Assembly: GCF_900232865.1 (NCBI RefSeq)
Contig: NZ_OCTS01000004.1
Location: forward strand, 62,001 to 126,000
Source: Corynebacterium dentalis
GTDB lineage: Bacteria; Actinomycetota; Actinomycetes; Mycobacteriales; Mycobacteriaceae
Direction: 5' to 3'
Length of the DNA: 64,000 bases
This document shows, piece by piece, positions 34,907 to 45,819 of the stretch. Both the position numbers and the translations under genes were made by a program. The notes below the pieces were generated by a model that worked only from the letters and a program-made list of their open reading frames with translations, had not been told where the DNA came from and searched no databases. Numbering within the stretch: the stretch's first letter is position 1; every line of letters starts with the position of its first letter.

Positions 34907-36120
34907 GCGCTGGGAGCCGGCAGGAAACGGCGAGAAAACACCGTGACCACCACCAAAGAAATGACGGCCATCACCGCGCCGAATCCCAACATCATCGGGT
35001 ACGTGAACCACTCGTTGAGGCGAGTGAGAATCATCGGAAAGAAAAAGCCGAGGTAGGTCACCGCGTAGTAGACGGCGGTTAGTCCACCGAGGTCATTGGG
35101 ACCGGCAATGCGCTGCACCTCGCCGAGACAAGAAACCATGCACATACCAAAGCCCAGGCCCAGAATCAGCGAGCTCAGCACGACCTTCCACATGACCACA
35201 TCGGTGGCGGTCCACGTGGCCAACGTCATGCCCACGATGGTCAGAACCAAGCCCACCTGTTGGCCCTTGGCGCTGTACGCATTGTCCAGCAGATGATTGA
35301 ACTGCTGGATCGTAAAGCCCAGCATGAGGGCCACGGCCGTGACGATCGCGGAAAACGCAATGGGGAAGCTGACATCGTCCTGCACCAAGCTCGGCATGAT
35401 GGCGTAAGACACTCCCGCACAACCGAAGACCCACGGCGCGGCAGGAATCACTGCCAACAGGAAACGCGGATTCTTTACGCTCGGGATGCGCAGATCGCTC
35501 CAGAAAGAGCCCTTGACCCGCAGATGCGCGGACTGGCGAGTCTCCGGCACGGTCAGCATGCCAATCACCGCCGCCACCGAAACCAGTGCGTGGACCACAT
35601 AGGGAATCTGGCCAGGATGTGGGCCCCATTCCGCCAGCAACCCGGCTATCAGTGCACCTAAGGCGAAGCCGCCAGTCATGGACATGGTGGAGCGCTTGGC
35701 ACCCGAACCTTCCTGGACAGAAGAATCAAAAGCCGGCGTGGACAACTCCTTGATCCAGGAGCCACCAGCAGTCATGGCCATGCCGATAGAAATGCCTGAA
35801 AGCACGCGACCCGCGAAAATCAACGGCTCGCTGGCCTCACCCAGGGCGATCAGCACGCTAGCAAGCAAACCCACGATGGGCGCGGGCAGCATGACCACCT
35901 TGCGCCCATAACGGTCCGAGAGCGGCCCGGCCAGCAGCAGGGATACCGCGATGCCCACGGCGTAGGAAGCCAACAACGAATCGACGAACACCGGAGAGAA
36001 CGTGGACTCTCCACGGTAGAACACCATCATGGGAGTGAACTCGTTGCCGCCCCAGGCAACGGCCACCACGGCAAAGGCAACTAGCTTCCAGGAATTGTCC
36101 ACTCTAGGCATGAGGGACAT
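34903..36120 (-). CDS. MFS transporter
   Basis: The 405-residue protein has about twelve hydrophobic segments and the MFS loop motif GPLSDRYGRKVV between segments 2 and 3. The central loop after VPETRQSAHLR carries basic residues. Similar proteins are drug or metabolite exporters; no substrate can be assigned. ATG 36120 is chosen over 36141 because AAAGGA lies at a good distance before it. Confidence 0.87.
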   Translation of the reverse strand: MSLMPRVDNSWKLVAFAVVAVAWGGNEFTPMMVFYRGESTFSPVFVDSLLASYAVGIAVSLLLAGPLSDRYGRKVVMLPAPIVGLLASVLIALGEASEPLIFAGRVLSGISIGMAMTAGGSWIKELSTPAFDSSVQEGSGAKRSTMSMTGGFALGALIAGLLAEWGPHPGQIPYVVHALVSVAAVIGMLTVPETRQSAHLRVKGSFWSDLRIPSVKNPRFLLAVIPAAPWVFGCAGVSYAIMPSLVQDDVSFPIAFSAIVTAVALMLGFTIQQFNHLLDNAYSAKGQQVGLVLTIVGMTLATWTATDVVMWKVVLSSLILGLGFGMCMVSCLGEVQRIAGPNDLGGLTAVYYAVTYLGFFFPMILTRLNEWFTYPMMLGFGAVMAVISLVVVTVFSRRFLPAPSA

Positions 36121-36193
36121 AGTAGTCCTTTGCCACGACATGCAATCTAGACAGTATTAAGTTTCTATAGCTTCCGTGCTTTAGGGTGCACAT

Positions 36194-38287
36194 GTGGATA
36201 ACATGGGGTATATGTCACAAGAAAACTCTGATGTAACGCAGACTACTGCTGAAACTTCCAAGGGAACGCCTGCTCCAGAAACGCTGTCGAACACTCCAGA
36301 TCCTGATCTGGCTAAGGAAGTTGCCCGTGACTTCCAGTTCGTTCTCGACGGCGAATTCCCCGAGACTCGCGACAAGATTCGCGAGATGCTCAACGTCGAG
36401 GAGATGCTCCCCTCCTTCGGCTTGTCTCTGGAAGAGTCTCGCGCCAACATCACCGGCAAGCTCCAACAAGTCATGGAGTCCGGCCTGCCTCGCGGAGTCT
36501 TTAAGGAAGAGCAGGGTGGCACCGGAGAAACCGGCCCTTCCCTGACCTCCATCGAGATGCTGGGTCACGTTGACCTCTCCCTGATGGTCAAGGCCGGCGT
36601 GCAGTGGGGACTGTTCGGTGGCGCCGTGGGCAACCTCGGCACCGAGCGTCACCAGCAGATGGTGACCGACCTGATGAACTTGGATGCCCTCGGCTGTTTC
36701 GCCATGACCGAGCGCGGACACGGCTCCGACGTGCAGTCTTTGGAGACCACCGCTCATTACGACCCAGAGACCAAGGAGTTCATCCTGAACTCCCCTACGG
36801 CCTCCTCTGAGAAGTTCTACATCGGCAACGCTGCTCGCGATGGCCGTTGGGCAGCCGTGTTCTGCCAGCTCTACACCAAGGATTCCGAGGAATCTAAGGG
36901 CGTGCACTGCATCCTGGCCCGTATCCGAGAAGACGACGGATCCCCCGTAGAGGGCGTGCGCATTGGCGACCACGGCTTCAAGGGTGGCCTGGCCGGTGTG
37001 GATAACGGCACCATGATGTTCGATAACTACCGCGTGCCTCACGAGGCTCTGCTGAACCGCTTCGCCGATGTGGATGAAGAGGGCAACTACTCCTCTCCTA
37101 TCGAGAACTCGAACCGTCGCTTCTTCACCATGCTGGGCGCACTGGTTCGTGGTCGCGTGACCGTGGGTGCTGCTGCCGGATCCGCCGCTCGCACCGCACT
37201 GGACATCGCCACGACATACGCCAACCTGCGTCGCCAGTTCGCTTCTGACGATTCTTTACCAGAAAATAAGCTCATCGAACACCGCAAGCACCGCCTGCGC
37301 TTGATCCCAGCAATCGCGAAGTCCTACGGTTTGCAGCTGGCGACGAACAAGCTGATCTCTCGCGTTCACGAGCTGGATCAGTTGGGTATCGACCCAACCA
37401 ACATGAGTGACAAGGAGCAGGCTGACCAGCGCGAGCTCGAGGCTCACGCCGCTGCTCTGAAGGCCGCAAACACCCGCCATGCCACGGACACTATCCAGGA
37501 CATGCGCGAGGCCTGCGGTGGCGCCGGCTACATGGCAGAGAACTACTTGACCACGCTCAAGGGCGACTCTGACGTCTTCACCACCTTCGAGGGTGACAAC
37601 ATCGTCATGATGCAGCTGGCTGCCAAGGAGCTCATGACGGGCTTCGCCCGTGAGCTCGGCGGCCTCAAGCCAATGGAAATGGTGATGTTCGGTCTGGACA
37701 GCTTCAGCTCCCTGCTGCGCCGCCGTACCGCTGCGGACAAGCTCATCCAGAACCTGCAGGACACCTTCACCAACTCCGAAGAGACTTCCCTGTTCGACCC
37801 CGCATACCAGGTCAAGCTGCTCTCTGAGCGCGAGGACAACCTCATGATGTCCCTGGCTCGTCGCCTGCGCCAGGCCCGTGATCTGTCCGTGGAAGAAGCT
37901 GCCAAGGTTGTGGATCAAGCCCAGGATCACCTGCTGGCTGTTGCCGAGGCGCACGTGGATCGCATCGTCTTCGAGGCCATCCTGGACGGCGAATCTCACC
38001 TGCGCACCAAGCAGGGCGCGAAGGTCTTCGAGCAGATCCGCGACGTGTACTTCCTGTCCACCCTGCTGGAGAACGCCTCCTGGTACCTGGAGCAGAACAT
38101 GCTCACGGGCACCCGCACCAAGGCAGCCCGCGCAGCGCTGAACGACCTCGTGGATTCTCTGGGTCCATGGTCGCAGACGCTGGTGGATGCCTTCGGCGTT
38201 CCTTCCCTGATGCGCGACACGATGCTGCTGGAGGACTACGACGAGATGGTTCCTCTGTGCGAGCGTCGGCCAGCAGGTTCCGCTTAA
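36194..38287 (+). CDS. Acyl-CoA oxidase/dehydrogenase family flavoprotein
   Basis: The 697-residue protein has the acyl-CoA dehydrogenase middle domain (DALGCFAMTERGHGSDVQSLETTAHYD, then KFYIGNAARDGRWAAVF) and a long C-terminal part like acyl-CoA oxidases (RRQFA, IQDMREACGGAGYMAENYL, TFEGDNIVMMQLAAKELM). It would catalyse the first step of fatty-acid beta-oxidation, reducing O2 or an electron carrier. TAGGGT is 6 bases before GTG 36194, so a leaderless mRNA starting there is possible; ATGs at 36203 and 36212 are alternatives. With fadH nearby it suggests use of host unsaturated fatty acids. Confidence 0.88.
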   Translation: MDNMGYMSQENSDVTQTTAETSKGTPAPETLSNTPDPDLAKEVARDFQFVLDGEFPETRDKIREMLNVEEMLPSFGLSLEESRANITGKLQQVMESGLPRGVFKEEQGGTGETGPSLTSIEMLGHVDLSLMVKAGVQWGLFGGAVGNLGTERHQQMVTDLMNLDALGCFAMTERGHGSDVQSLETTAHYDPETKEFILNSPTASSEKFYIGNAARDGRWAAVFCQLYTKDSEESKGVHCILARIREDDGSPVEGVRIGDHGFKGGLAGVDNGTMMFDNYRVPHEALLNRFADVDEEGNYSSPIENSNRRFFTMLGALVRGRVTVGAAAGSAARTALDIATTYANLRRQFASDDSLPENKLIEHRKHRLRLIPAIAKSYGLQLATNKLISRVHELDQLGIDPTNMSDKEQADQRELEAHAAALKAANTRHATDTIQDMREACGGAGYMAENYLTTLKGDSDVFTTFEGDNIVMMQLAAKELMTGFARELGGLKPMEMVMFGLDSFSSLLRRRTAADKLIQNLQDTFTNSEETSLFDPAYQVKLLSEREDNLMMSLARRLRQARDLSVEEAAKVVDQAQDHLLAVAEAHVDRIVFEAILDGESHLRTKQGAKVFEQIRDVYFLSTLLENASWYLEQNMLTGTRTKAARAALNDLVDSLGPWSQTLVDAFGVPSLMRDTMLLEDYDEMVPLCERRPAGSA

Positions 38288-38314
38288 GGCCTAGGCCTCC
38301 GCTTCTCTAAATAG

Positions 38315-38360
38315 GAAGAACCCTGAAAAGCACCCTGAATGTTGCTTTTCAGGGTTCTTC
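38315..38360 (+). terminator. Terminator after the acyl-CoA oxidase gene
   Basis: GAAGAACCCTGAAAAGCA (38315-38332) and TGCTTTTCAGGGTTCTTC (38343-38360) pair perfectly over 18 bases and are followed by TTTG. Confidence 0.9.
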
Positions 38361-38439
38361 TTTGCCTCAATCGGCCTAGCGTTGAGGAAGTATCGCAGCA
38401 CTCAACGCAGAAACCTCCCCAACGAGAAGGAGACACCCC

Positions 38440-38655
38440 ATGACCAACTACTACGCTTCCCAGTCCCCCGCCCCGCGCGGAAAGCTCCGCCGCAACACCC
38501 ACAACCGGTGGATCGCCGGAGTCTGCTCCGGCTTGGCAGATTTCACCGGCCTGTCCCCCAACATGATGCGTCTGCTGTTTGTGCTTTCCTGCTTGCTGCC
38601 TGGGCCTCAGTTCATTTTCTACATCGTCGCGTGGATTGCCATCCCACGCGCCTAA
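38440..38655 (+). CDS. PspC-domain small membrane protein
   Basis: The 71-residue protein has a single PspC domain: RNTHNRWIAGVCSGLADFTGLSPNMMRLLFVLSCLLPGPQFIFYIVAWIAIPRA, a short polar start followed by two hydrophobic helices. PspC proteins take part in membrane-stress responses. GAAGGAG lies 9 bases before ATG 38440. It is a stand-alone gene after the terminator of the previous gene, converging with fadH. Confidence 0.88.
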   Translation: MTNYYASQSPAPRGKLRRNTHNRWIAGVCSGLADFTGLSPNMMRLLFVLSCLLPGPQFIFYIVAWIAIPRA

Positions 38656-38683
38656 AGGAACTTGGCCAGGGCAGGTGAGGCGC

Positions 38684-41147
<2,464 letters not shown>

Positions 41148-41179
41148 AAGCTAGCGGATCCTGCGGGGTTCACACAGCG

Positions 41180-41215
41180 AAAAGCCACTGACCAAACTTC
41201 TGATCAGTGGCTTTT
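41180..41215. terminator. Bidirectional terminator between convergent genes
   Basis: AAAAGCCACTGA (41180-41191) and TCAGTGGCTTTT (41204-41215) with a 12-base loop; A/T tails on both sides serve both the small secreted protein gene and the PRC-barrel gene. Confidence 0.85.
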
Positions 41216-41250
41216 ACTGTGCCTAGCGAGTTGCTAAAGATCTTCGAGAT

Positions 41251-42132
41251 CTAGCGACGATCGCTATCGATGTCTGCGTCGGTCTCGATCTGCTCCTTGG
41301 CAAGGGTCTCGGTGTGGCGCTCGGTCTCGGTGACCTGGTCCTTCTCGAGGGAAACCTTCTCCACTGGAACGGTGCGCTTGTTGACGTCCACGCGCTCTTC
41401 GTTCAGAACGACGGATGCCTCGTCCTCGCCGATTTCGTCGCGGAAGTTCTCTGCATCTGCTTCAGAGATAGGGGTGCGCTCCACGCGGACCTCTTCGCGA
41501 GTGACAGGAACCTCGACGGTCTCCTTGTCCTCGACGACGTACTTGCGCAGACGAGCCTTGCCGGTCTGAACCTGCTCCTTCTCTACGTCGAGCTGCTCTT
41601 CGGAACGCACGATGGAGTTGTCATCTGCAGCGCGGTCCGTCTCTACGCGGTCACGATCCAGGTCGGCGCGGCCGCGGTCAGTCTCAACGCGGTCGCGGTC
41701 CAGGTCTGCACGGTCGCGATCGGCAGCGGCGGTGGTACCAGCCACGCCCGCAGCCTCAGTGGTTCCAGCGTGACGCTCATCGCGACGGTCGTCAGCGACG
41801 TACTCGTTCTGGTCCTGAGCACCGGCGATACCGTAGTGCTCGAAGATGCGATTCTGCTCTTCAGGAGTCAGGCCCTCGTCAGCATTGACGTCCGGCGCAT
41901 CCTTGATGCGATCCTTTGGGAATGCCAGCTGCAGGTCTTCGCCCTGAAGACGGTGTCCCTTCAGAGGAATCAGGCTTGAGGACATTCCGAAGAGGCCGTG
42001 CTTGACCTCTACGAAGGTTGGCTGACCGGAGTGGTCATCGACGAAAACTTCTCGAACGTCGCCCAGCTTCTCACCGTTGCTGTCAAAAGCGGTGGTGTTG
42101 AAGAGGTCGCGAATGTTGTTCTGAGTAGTCAT
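41251..42132 (-). CDS. PRC-barrel and DUF2382 stress protein
   Basis: The 293-residue acidic protein has an N-terminal PRC-barrel (DLFNTTAFDSNGEKLGDVREVFVDDHSGQPTFVEVKHG, residues about 9-80), a charged linker with two tandem copies of a 14-residue unit (RADLDRDRVETDRG/A), and a C-terminal YsnF/AvaK-type DUF2382 domain (VVEDKETVEVPVTREEVRVERTPISEADA... NKRTVPVEKVSLEKDQV). Related proteins are general-stress proteins of unknown mechanism. It is a single-gene transcript with a 357-base upstream region. Confidence 0.9.
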   Translation of the reverse strand: MTTQNNIRDLFNTTAFDSNGEKLGDVREVFVDDHSGQPTFVEVKHGLFGMSSSLIPLKGHRLQGEDLQLAFPKDRIKDAPDVNADEGLTPEEQNRIFEHYGIAGAQDQNEYVADDRRDERHAGTTEAAGVAGTTAAADRDRADLDRDRVETDRGRADLDRDRVETDRAADDNSIVRSEEQLDVEKEQVQTGKARLRKYVVEDKETVEVPVTREEVRVERTPISEADAENFRDEIGEDEASVVLNEERVDVNKRTVPVEKVSLEKDQVTETERHTETLAKEQIETDADIDSDRR

Positions 42133-42489
42133 GCTAAATCCCCTTTCTGCGGGAGAGTCGTTTGTTGGCCGTCGTCACCGGAGAGTTGCGCTTTATTTCA
42201 AGCCCTGCATCTCAACAACGCGGTGATCTCGAGCCTACGAATCCTCCCTGCTCAAGTCACAAATTCAGTAAATGAAATGGGCATTATTTACCCATTCGTT
42301 GGCAGTTACCCCCTTAGGTGCCTAATCTCACAAAATGCGCTCCACCTGCATTTTTCTCCGATCGCAACCCTGCGTTTTTATGCTTTCTTTGCAGCTTTGC
42401 AGCTAATTCCGGATACAAATGACAGGAAACTGCCAGATTAAATTCACCTAAAGTTCACTTCTGTACTTGGAAAATCGTTCAAAAGTTGC
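42133..42489. promoter_or_regulatory. Upstream region of the PRC-barrel gene
   Basis: The 357-base region carries a small inverted repeat AATGGG...CCCATT (42277-42297) and A/T-rich stretches near the end of the GT87 gene. It must hold the promoter of the stress gene; no sigma-factor consensus is clear, and no gene is seen. Confidence 0.4.
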
Positions 42490-43770
42490 TCACTTCGCGG
42501 TTGAAAACTCGCGGTCTTCTGTTTCATCCCGTTGTTCTTTCCTATGCCAAGAAACGATCATCATCACGAGAGCAAACAGCCCGTACCCCACAACAATTGC
42601 CACCCCCTCCAAGATGAAGCTCTGCCTCCACAGGAAGATGTCCGAGCGATTAGGATGTGCCCAACCAAACGAGGCCATTATGTATTTGCTGTAGAACGGG
42701 ATCATCGTTACTCCGATGAAACCCACCGCCAGCAGCGCTCCCAACTGTGAAAACAGCCATCCCCCCACGCCGTCCCAGCCCTGCTTGACCCGCAGCTTCT
42801 CCCATTTCTCGTTGATGAAACATGCAACGCACACGCACAGTGGAACCAGCCACACCCAATGGTGGAACCACGAAAACGGGGAAATTAGCACTGCCGTGAG
42901 TCCGGACAAAGCCATGGCAAAGGACTTGTTCCCCTGTTGCAGACTGCGCCGCACTCCCACCACGCAAAAGAAAACAACAATCCCAACAGCACACAGCCAC
43001 AGCCCATTCGAGCCACCGCCGAGTTCCCTGAACAACACAGCCTTGATGGACTGATCTCCCGGATTGCTTTCCGCGCCAATGCGCTCGGAATGAAAGACAG
43101 AGTCGGTCCAGAATCTCCTGGCGTCTGGCACATAGATAAACCCCACAATCACCGTGCCGATGAACGTCAACACGCTCACGATCAATGCGCGCCAATTGCG
43201 CTCCAACAGGAAATTCAGACCGAAAAACGCCGGTGTGAGCTTCAGTCCAGCTGCCAGACCCACACCCACACCCGCCCACGGACGCTTGGCAGGGAGCAGA
43301 TCGAGGGTCACCGACAGCATCAGGAAAAGATTGATTTGGCCGTAGTAGAACGTCCCCTTGATGGAATCGAGAGCGATCGACGCAAACGCGATGCCCGTTC
43401 CAATCGCCACCACTGGAACAGAAAATTCCACCTTCCGCTCGGCGAAAACGGCAAAGACCACGGCAAGCAGAGCCAGCACGCTCAAAAGCTGCCACACGGT
43501 TGCGGCAGTCACCAGCGGCCAGCGCGTGAGGAAGGAAAATACCGCAGCAGAAAATGGTGGGTATGTGAAGGGGAGATTACCGATAAAGGGAGCATCGTAG
43601 AGCTCCCGACCTGCGATAATTTCCTGCCCAGCCTGGTAATAAATGTCGAAATCCAGTGGCGGGCGCGCTCCCCACACGCGGTTGTTCGGGGCGTAACTTT
43701 CCACCTGAAACAGCCACATCAATACGGCACTGAGAGCCACAAGCCACGTTGTTTTACCACGCCACAGCAC
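42490..43770 (-). CDS. GT87-family polyprenyl-phosphate-dependent membrane glycosyltransferase
   Basis: The 426-residue polytopic protein has the DUF2029/GT87 pattern: an N-terminal membrane helix followed by PPLDFDIYYQAGQEIIAGRELYD (the catalytic Asp region of GT-C enzymes), FTYPPFSAAVFSFL, GLAAGLKLTPAFFGLNFLLERNWRA and SPFSWFHHWVWLVPL. Family members add mannose or arabinofuranose to lipoarabinomannan, PIM or arabinogalactan from polyprenyl-phosphate donors. Which of these applies is not clear. The lysine/acid-rich C-terminus is cytoplasmic. It lies just left of the integrated element. Confidence 0.85.
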   Translation of the reverse strand: MLWRGKTTWLVALSAVLMWLFQVESYAPNNRVWGARPPLDFDIYYQAGQEIIAGRELYDAPFIGNLPFTYPPFSAAVFSFLTRWPLVTAATVWQLLSVLALLAVVFAVFAERKVEFSVPVVAIGTGIAFASIALDSIKGTFYYGQINLFLMLSVTLDLLPAKRPWAGVGVGLAAGLKLTPAFFGLNFLLERNWRALIVSVLTFIGTVIVGFIYVPDARRFWTDSVFHSERIGAESNPGDQSIKAVLFRELGGGSNGLWLCAVGIVVFFCVVGVRRSLQQGNKSFAMALSGLTAVLISPFSWFHHWVWLVPLCVCVACFINEKWEKLRVKQGWDGVGGWLFSQLGALLAVGFIGVTMIPFYSKYIMASFGWAHPNRSDIFLWRQSFILEGVAIVVGYGLFALVMMIVSWHRKEQRDETEDREFSTAK

Positions 43771-43843
43771 CGGCGTTCATCTCCTCACACTGCGCGCGTA
43801 CAGGTGTCCGCGCAAGGAACAGATAAAACATTACGCCCAAAGG

Positions 43844-43877
43844 AAAAACCTCCACCCGATTACATCCGGATGGAGGT
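43844..43877 (-). terminator. Original terminator of tRNA-Thr, now cut off by the element
   Basis: ACCTCCA (43848-43854) and TGGAGGT (43871-43877) form a stem; on the minus strand TTTTT follows (43844-43848). Before integration, leftward transcription from tRNA-Thr would have ended here, 33 bases past the att core. It is now 10.5 kb from the tRNA. Confidence 0.6.
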
Positions 43878-43909
43878 GAACTTCTTTTCTGCGAATTAAA
43901 CGCCACACG

Positions 43910-43952
43910 GAGCCGCTTGCGAGAATCGAACTCGCGACCTTTTCATTACGAG
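43910..43952. repeat. attL core (copy of tRNA-Thr 3' end)
   Basis: 43 bases identical to 54378-54420, starting GAGCCGCTTGCGAGAATCG and ending CATTACGAG. This is the T-arm and acceptor half of the tRNA without its 5' half, so it is the displaced target end. Confidence 0.93.
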
Positions 43953-44058
43953 AAAGTCCGTCTAGCCGTTATCGGGGTATGCACACCGCCATCCAGTTAG
44001 TCAAATTAGCTGGTCAAAAGACGTTCAGCGTTATCCATGAATTAGGCAAAGTTTTTCT

Positions 44059-44080
44059 ATAGCGGACTGAGAGCGGACTG
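44059..44080 (+). repeat. Left integrase arm-type site
   Basis: A 22-base sequence, ATAGCGGACTGAG followed by AGCGGACTG, holding two AGCGGACTG words. It is identical to 54296-54317. In the excised circle the two would flank the att core at about 60 and 106 bases, like arm sites of phage attP. Confidence 0.8.
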
Positions 44081-44160
44081 CCAGTTCGAGAGGATCACCT
44101 ACTCATGATTCGGTAGCTGCGGAACAAACAACACCACGCACTCGCCGCCTCCCCATATCT

Positions 44161-44257
44161 CCACAACCCGGAATACCCGGCACACCCGGAACACCACAGG
44201 TCACAGCACTGTGAAATGTTCCACCCTGCGTAACAGCCCGGAACCGCACCCGGAACA
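44161..44257 (+). repeat. 97-bp repeat, left copy (inverted relative to 49355-49451)
   Basis: Starts CCACAACCCGGAATACCCGG and ends GCACCCGGAACA. Its reverse complement at 49355-49451 matches at about 88 of 97 positions. It is built of CCCGGAA/CCCGGCA words, an iteron-like pattern. The other copy encodes part of the linker of the DUF3631 protein. Confidence 0.85.
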
Positions 44258-44709
44258 ACCCGCTAAGAACAACAGTCTCCATTGCGGGCATTTCAAGCCA
44301 CAACCACAACACGATCCCAAAAGCCCGCAACAACCGTAATACCCGTAACAACACAGGTCAGAGCGTTACACCTAAACCGATATAGACCCCAAAACCCGTA
44401 ACCAAACCCGTAACTTTGCACCGCGTGTAAAAAAACCTGACTGAGCGGGGGGCGGTGCTGAGACAGACGGCATACCCGCCTAAGATTTTCGCGTTAACGG
44501 GCGTTCTGCTGTAGAGGTTCTGGATTTCCCAGACCCGTACATGGTCTTAGCGTCTATGCCTACGGGGGTGGTGGTGCACGGTGGGAGGAGGTGGCCTCCC
44601 CTGGGTTGCTGCGAAGTCAGTTGAGTATTCCGCTGTTGAAACAAGATCATCAATTAGGCTCCGTTGGGGCTTCCTTGCCTGAACGGGATAGCGGTAGACC
44701 TCACAGTAA

Positions 44710-44748
44710 GGCTGCGGAGATGTTCAGCGTCTCCCACGCTCCGTAGCC
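44710..44748. other. Strong hairpin in the non-coding left end
   Basis: GGCTGCGGAG (44710-44719) and CTCCGTAGCC (44739-44748) pair over 10 bases with one G-T type mismatch; inside it GCGT and ACGC make a second stem. There is no T-run. It could be part of a structured RNA or of a protein-recognised DNA site. Confidence 0.5.
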
Positions 44749-44792
44749 ACCACTCTGCACCCTGTGCTTGCCCGACCCATGAAACGCGAAAA

Positions 44793-44834
44793 AGCCCTCA
44801 CACAGTGACCAATCGCTTGGTGTGAATGAGGGCT
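44793..44834 (-). terminator. Terminator of the element's leftward operon
   Basis: AGCCCTCA (44793-44800) and TGAGGGCT (44827-44834), extended by CACA/TGTG, with TTTTT on the minus strand after the stem. It ends the transcript past the scaffold-like gene. Confidence 0.85.
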
Positions 44835-44850
44835 AGAGTGCCAGAGCAGT

Positions 44851-45414
44851 TTAGCTACGTACCCAACCAGCGGTCGTGTCATCGTCAGGCATGGATCGTC
44901 CGTGTCCTACTTCAAAGTAGGGAACCTTGTCGTTGTCCATGTTCCCGAGGCGGGCGCGTACCGTATCTGGGTCGTGCTGATATTCGAGTATCCAGTCTTC
45001 ACGGCGGGCGGTTCCAATCTTGCCTAGCCGGATTGCTTGGTCTACTACTCGTTCAGCGTTGAGGCGCTGTTCCTGATTACGTGCTTTCATTCCGAGCTTC
45101 ACAGCTTGGCTCATGTCTTCCCACACGTCACTGTCGATCAGTACCGGGCGGTTCGCTGCGGCTGCGGCTGCTACTTTTTCATCGGCCTGGTCTACTGTCT
45201 TCTCGATCTGTTCCATCACGGCGGTGAGGTTCGCAATGAACTTCTCAGCGGTGGTGTCAGGTTCGATGCCTAGGGTGTCACAGATCGTTTCCCACTGGTC
45301 TGCGGTGAACGTGACCCCCTCCCGGGGCGTGTCCTGTTGGGAGGGGGCGGGTGGTTGCTTCTCGTTCGGTGTCGCGGCGAATCGGGCGAAGATGCCCTTT
45401 TTATTGTTTGCCAT
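44851..45414 (-). CDS. Scaffold-like phage head protein (similar to C-terminal part of Mu-type protein I)
   Basis: The 187-residue protein has a low-complexity start (MANNKKGIFARFAATPNEKQPPAPSQQ), a helical middle (TAVMEQIEKTVDQADEKVAAAAA), and a C-terminal segment ERVVDQAIRLGKIGTARREDWILEYQHDPDTVRARL. The last pattern (V-x2-AI-x-GKI-x(3)-R-x2-W) is typical of the scaffold portion at the end of Mu gpI-type head proteins. ATG 45414 is preferred over 45486 because AAAGGA precedes it and the longer frame overlaps the cement gene. Here it is separate from the protease gene and lies after the capsid gene. Confidence 0.55.
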   Translation of the reverse strand: MANNKKGIFARFAATPNEKQPPAPSQQDTPREGVTFTADQWETICDTLGIEPDTTAEKFIANLTAVMEQIEKTVDQADEKVAAAAAANRPVLIDSDVWEDMSQAVKLGMKARNQEQRLNAERVVDQAIRLGKIGTARREDWILEYQHDPDTVRARLGNMDNDKVPYFEVGHGRSMPDDDTTAGWVRS

Positions 45415-45427
45415 GTGCGAGTCCTTT

Positions 45428-45808
45428 CTAGTGGTAGAGGCTGATGTAAGCGGTGTGGTCATCGACGGGCTGGAATACGTAGCCAATTGGCTTGCCGTCT
45501 GTGACCGCTGCTGCGGTTCCGGTTTCGCTTACCTGAACTTCCACACCGGGGGTTAGTGGAATATCCGTAGTGACCTGGACAACGCGGGACGCGCCACGTG
45601 CCAGGCCTACTAGTTCGCCCTGGTTCACGTCGTACTTGAACACACCAGCGACGGTGCTGGTGGTGTTCGCGGTGGTAGCTAGTGCCATGCCGTGATCATC
45701 GGTGTTGACGGTGAGGGTAGCGAAGGTGCGCCCCTTGATTGCTTTAGCCGCCGCTACAGTGATGTCACTGCCATCGTTGTAGAGGTCGTGTGCTTGATTT
45801 GAGTACAT
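45428..45808 (-). CDS. Capsid cement/decoration protein (DUF2190-like)
   Basis: The 126-residue protein has the pattern of DUF2190 head-decoration proteins: an N-terminal strand, TVAAAKAIKGRTFATLTVN, GMALATTANTTSTVAGVFKYDVNQGELVGLARGA, and a late GKPIGYVFQPVD before the last strand. Such proteins bind the outside of HK97-fold capsids. It lies 11 bases after the capsid gene in the same leftward operon. Confidence 0.7.
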   Translation of the reverse strand: MYSNQAHDLYNDGSDITVAAAKAIKGRTFATLTVNTDDHGMALATTANTTSTVAGVFKYDVNQGELVGLARGASRVVQVTTDIPLTPGVEVQVSETGTAAAVTDGKPIGYVFQPVDDHTAYISLYH

Positions 45809-45819
45809 TCTTTTCTCCC

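Larger units (their letters stand above)
43953..44792. other. Long non-coding left end of the element (arm site, repeats, structured DNA)
   Basis: About 840 bases without a supported gene, in an otherwise packed element. It contains the left integrase arm repeat (44059-44080), a 97-bp repeat (44161-44257) with a diverged second copy (44331-44366), several CCCGTAA words (44342-44413), and a GC-rich stretch with strong potential secondary structure (44440-44760). It may hold the replication origin, a packaging site or a structured RNA. A minus-strand frame at 44103-44354 overlaps the repeat and has no protein features. Confidence 0.6.

Noticed and set aside
44103-44354. Minus-strand 83-residue open frame in the left end of the element
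   Set aside because: Its sequence is the translation of the 97-bp DNA repeat in a frame unlike that used in the DUF3631 gene; no ribosome site.
43960-44460. Possible CRISPR array from repeated CCCGGAA/CCCGTAA words
   Set aside because: Spacing and repeat length are irregular and no cas genes are present; better described as iteron-like DNA.
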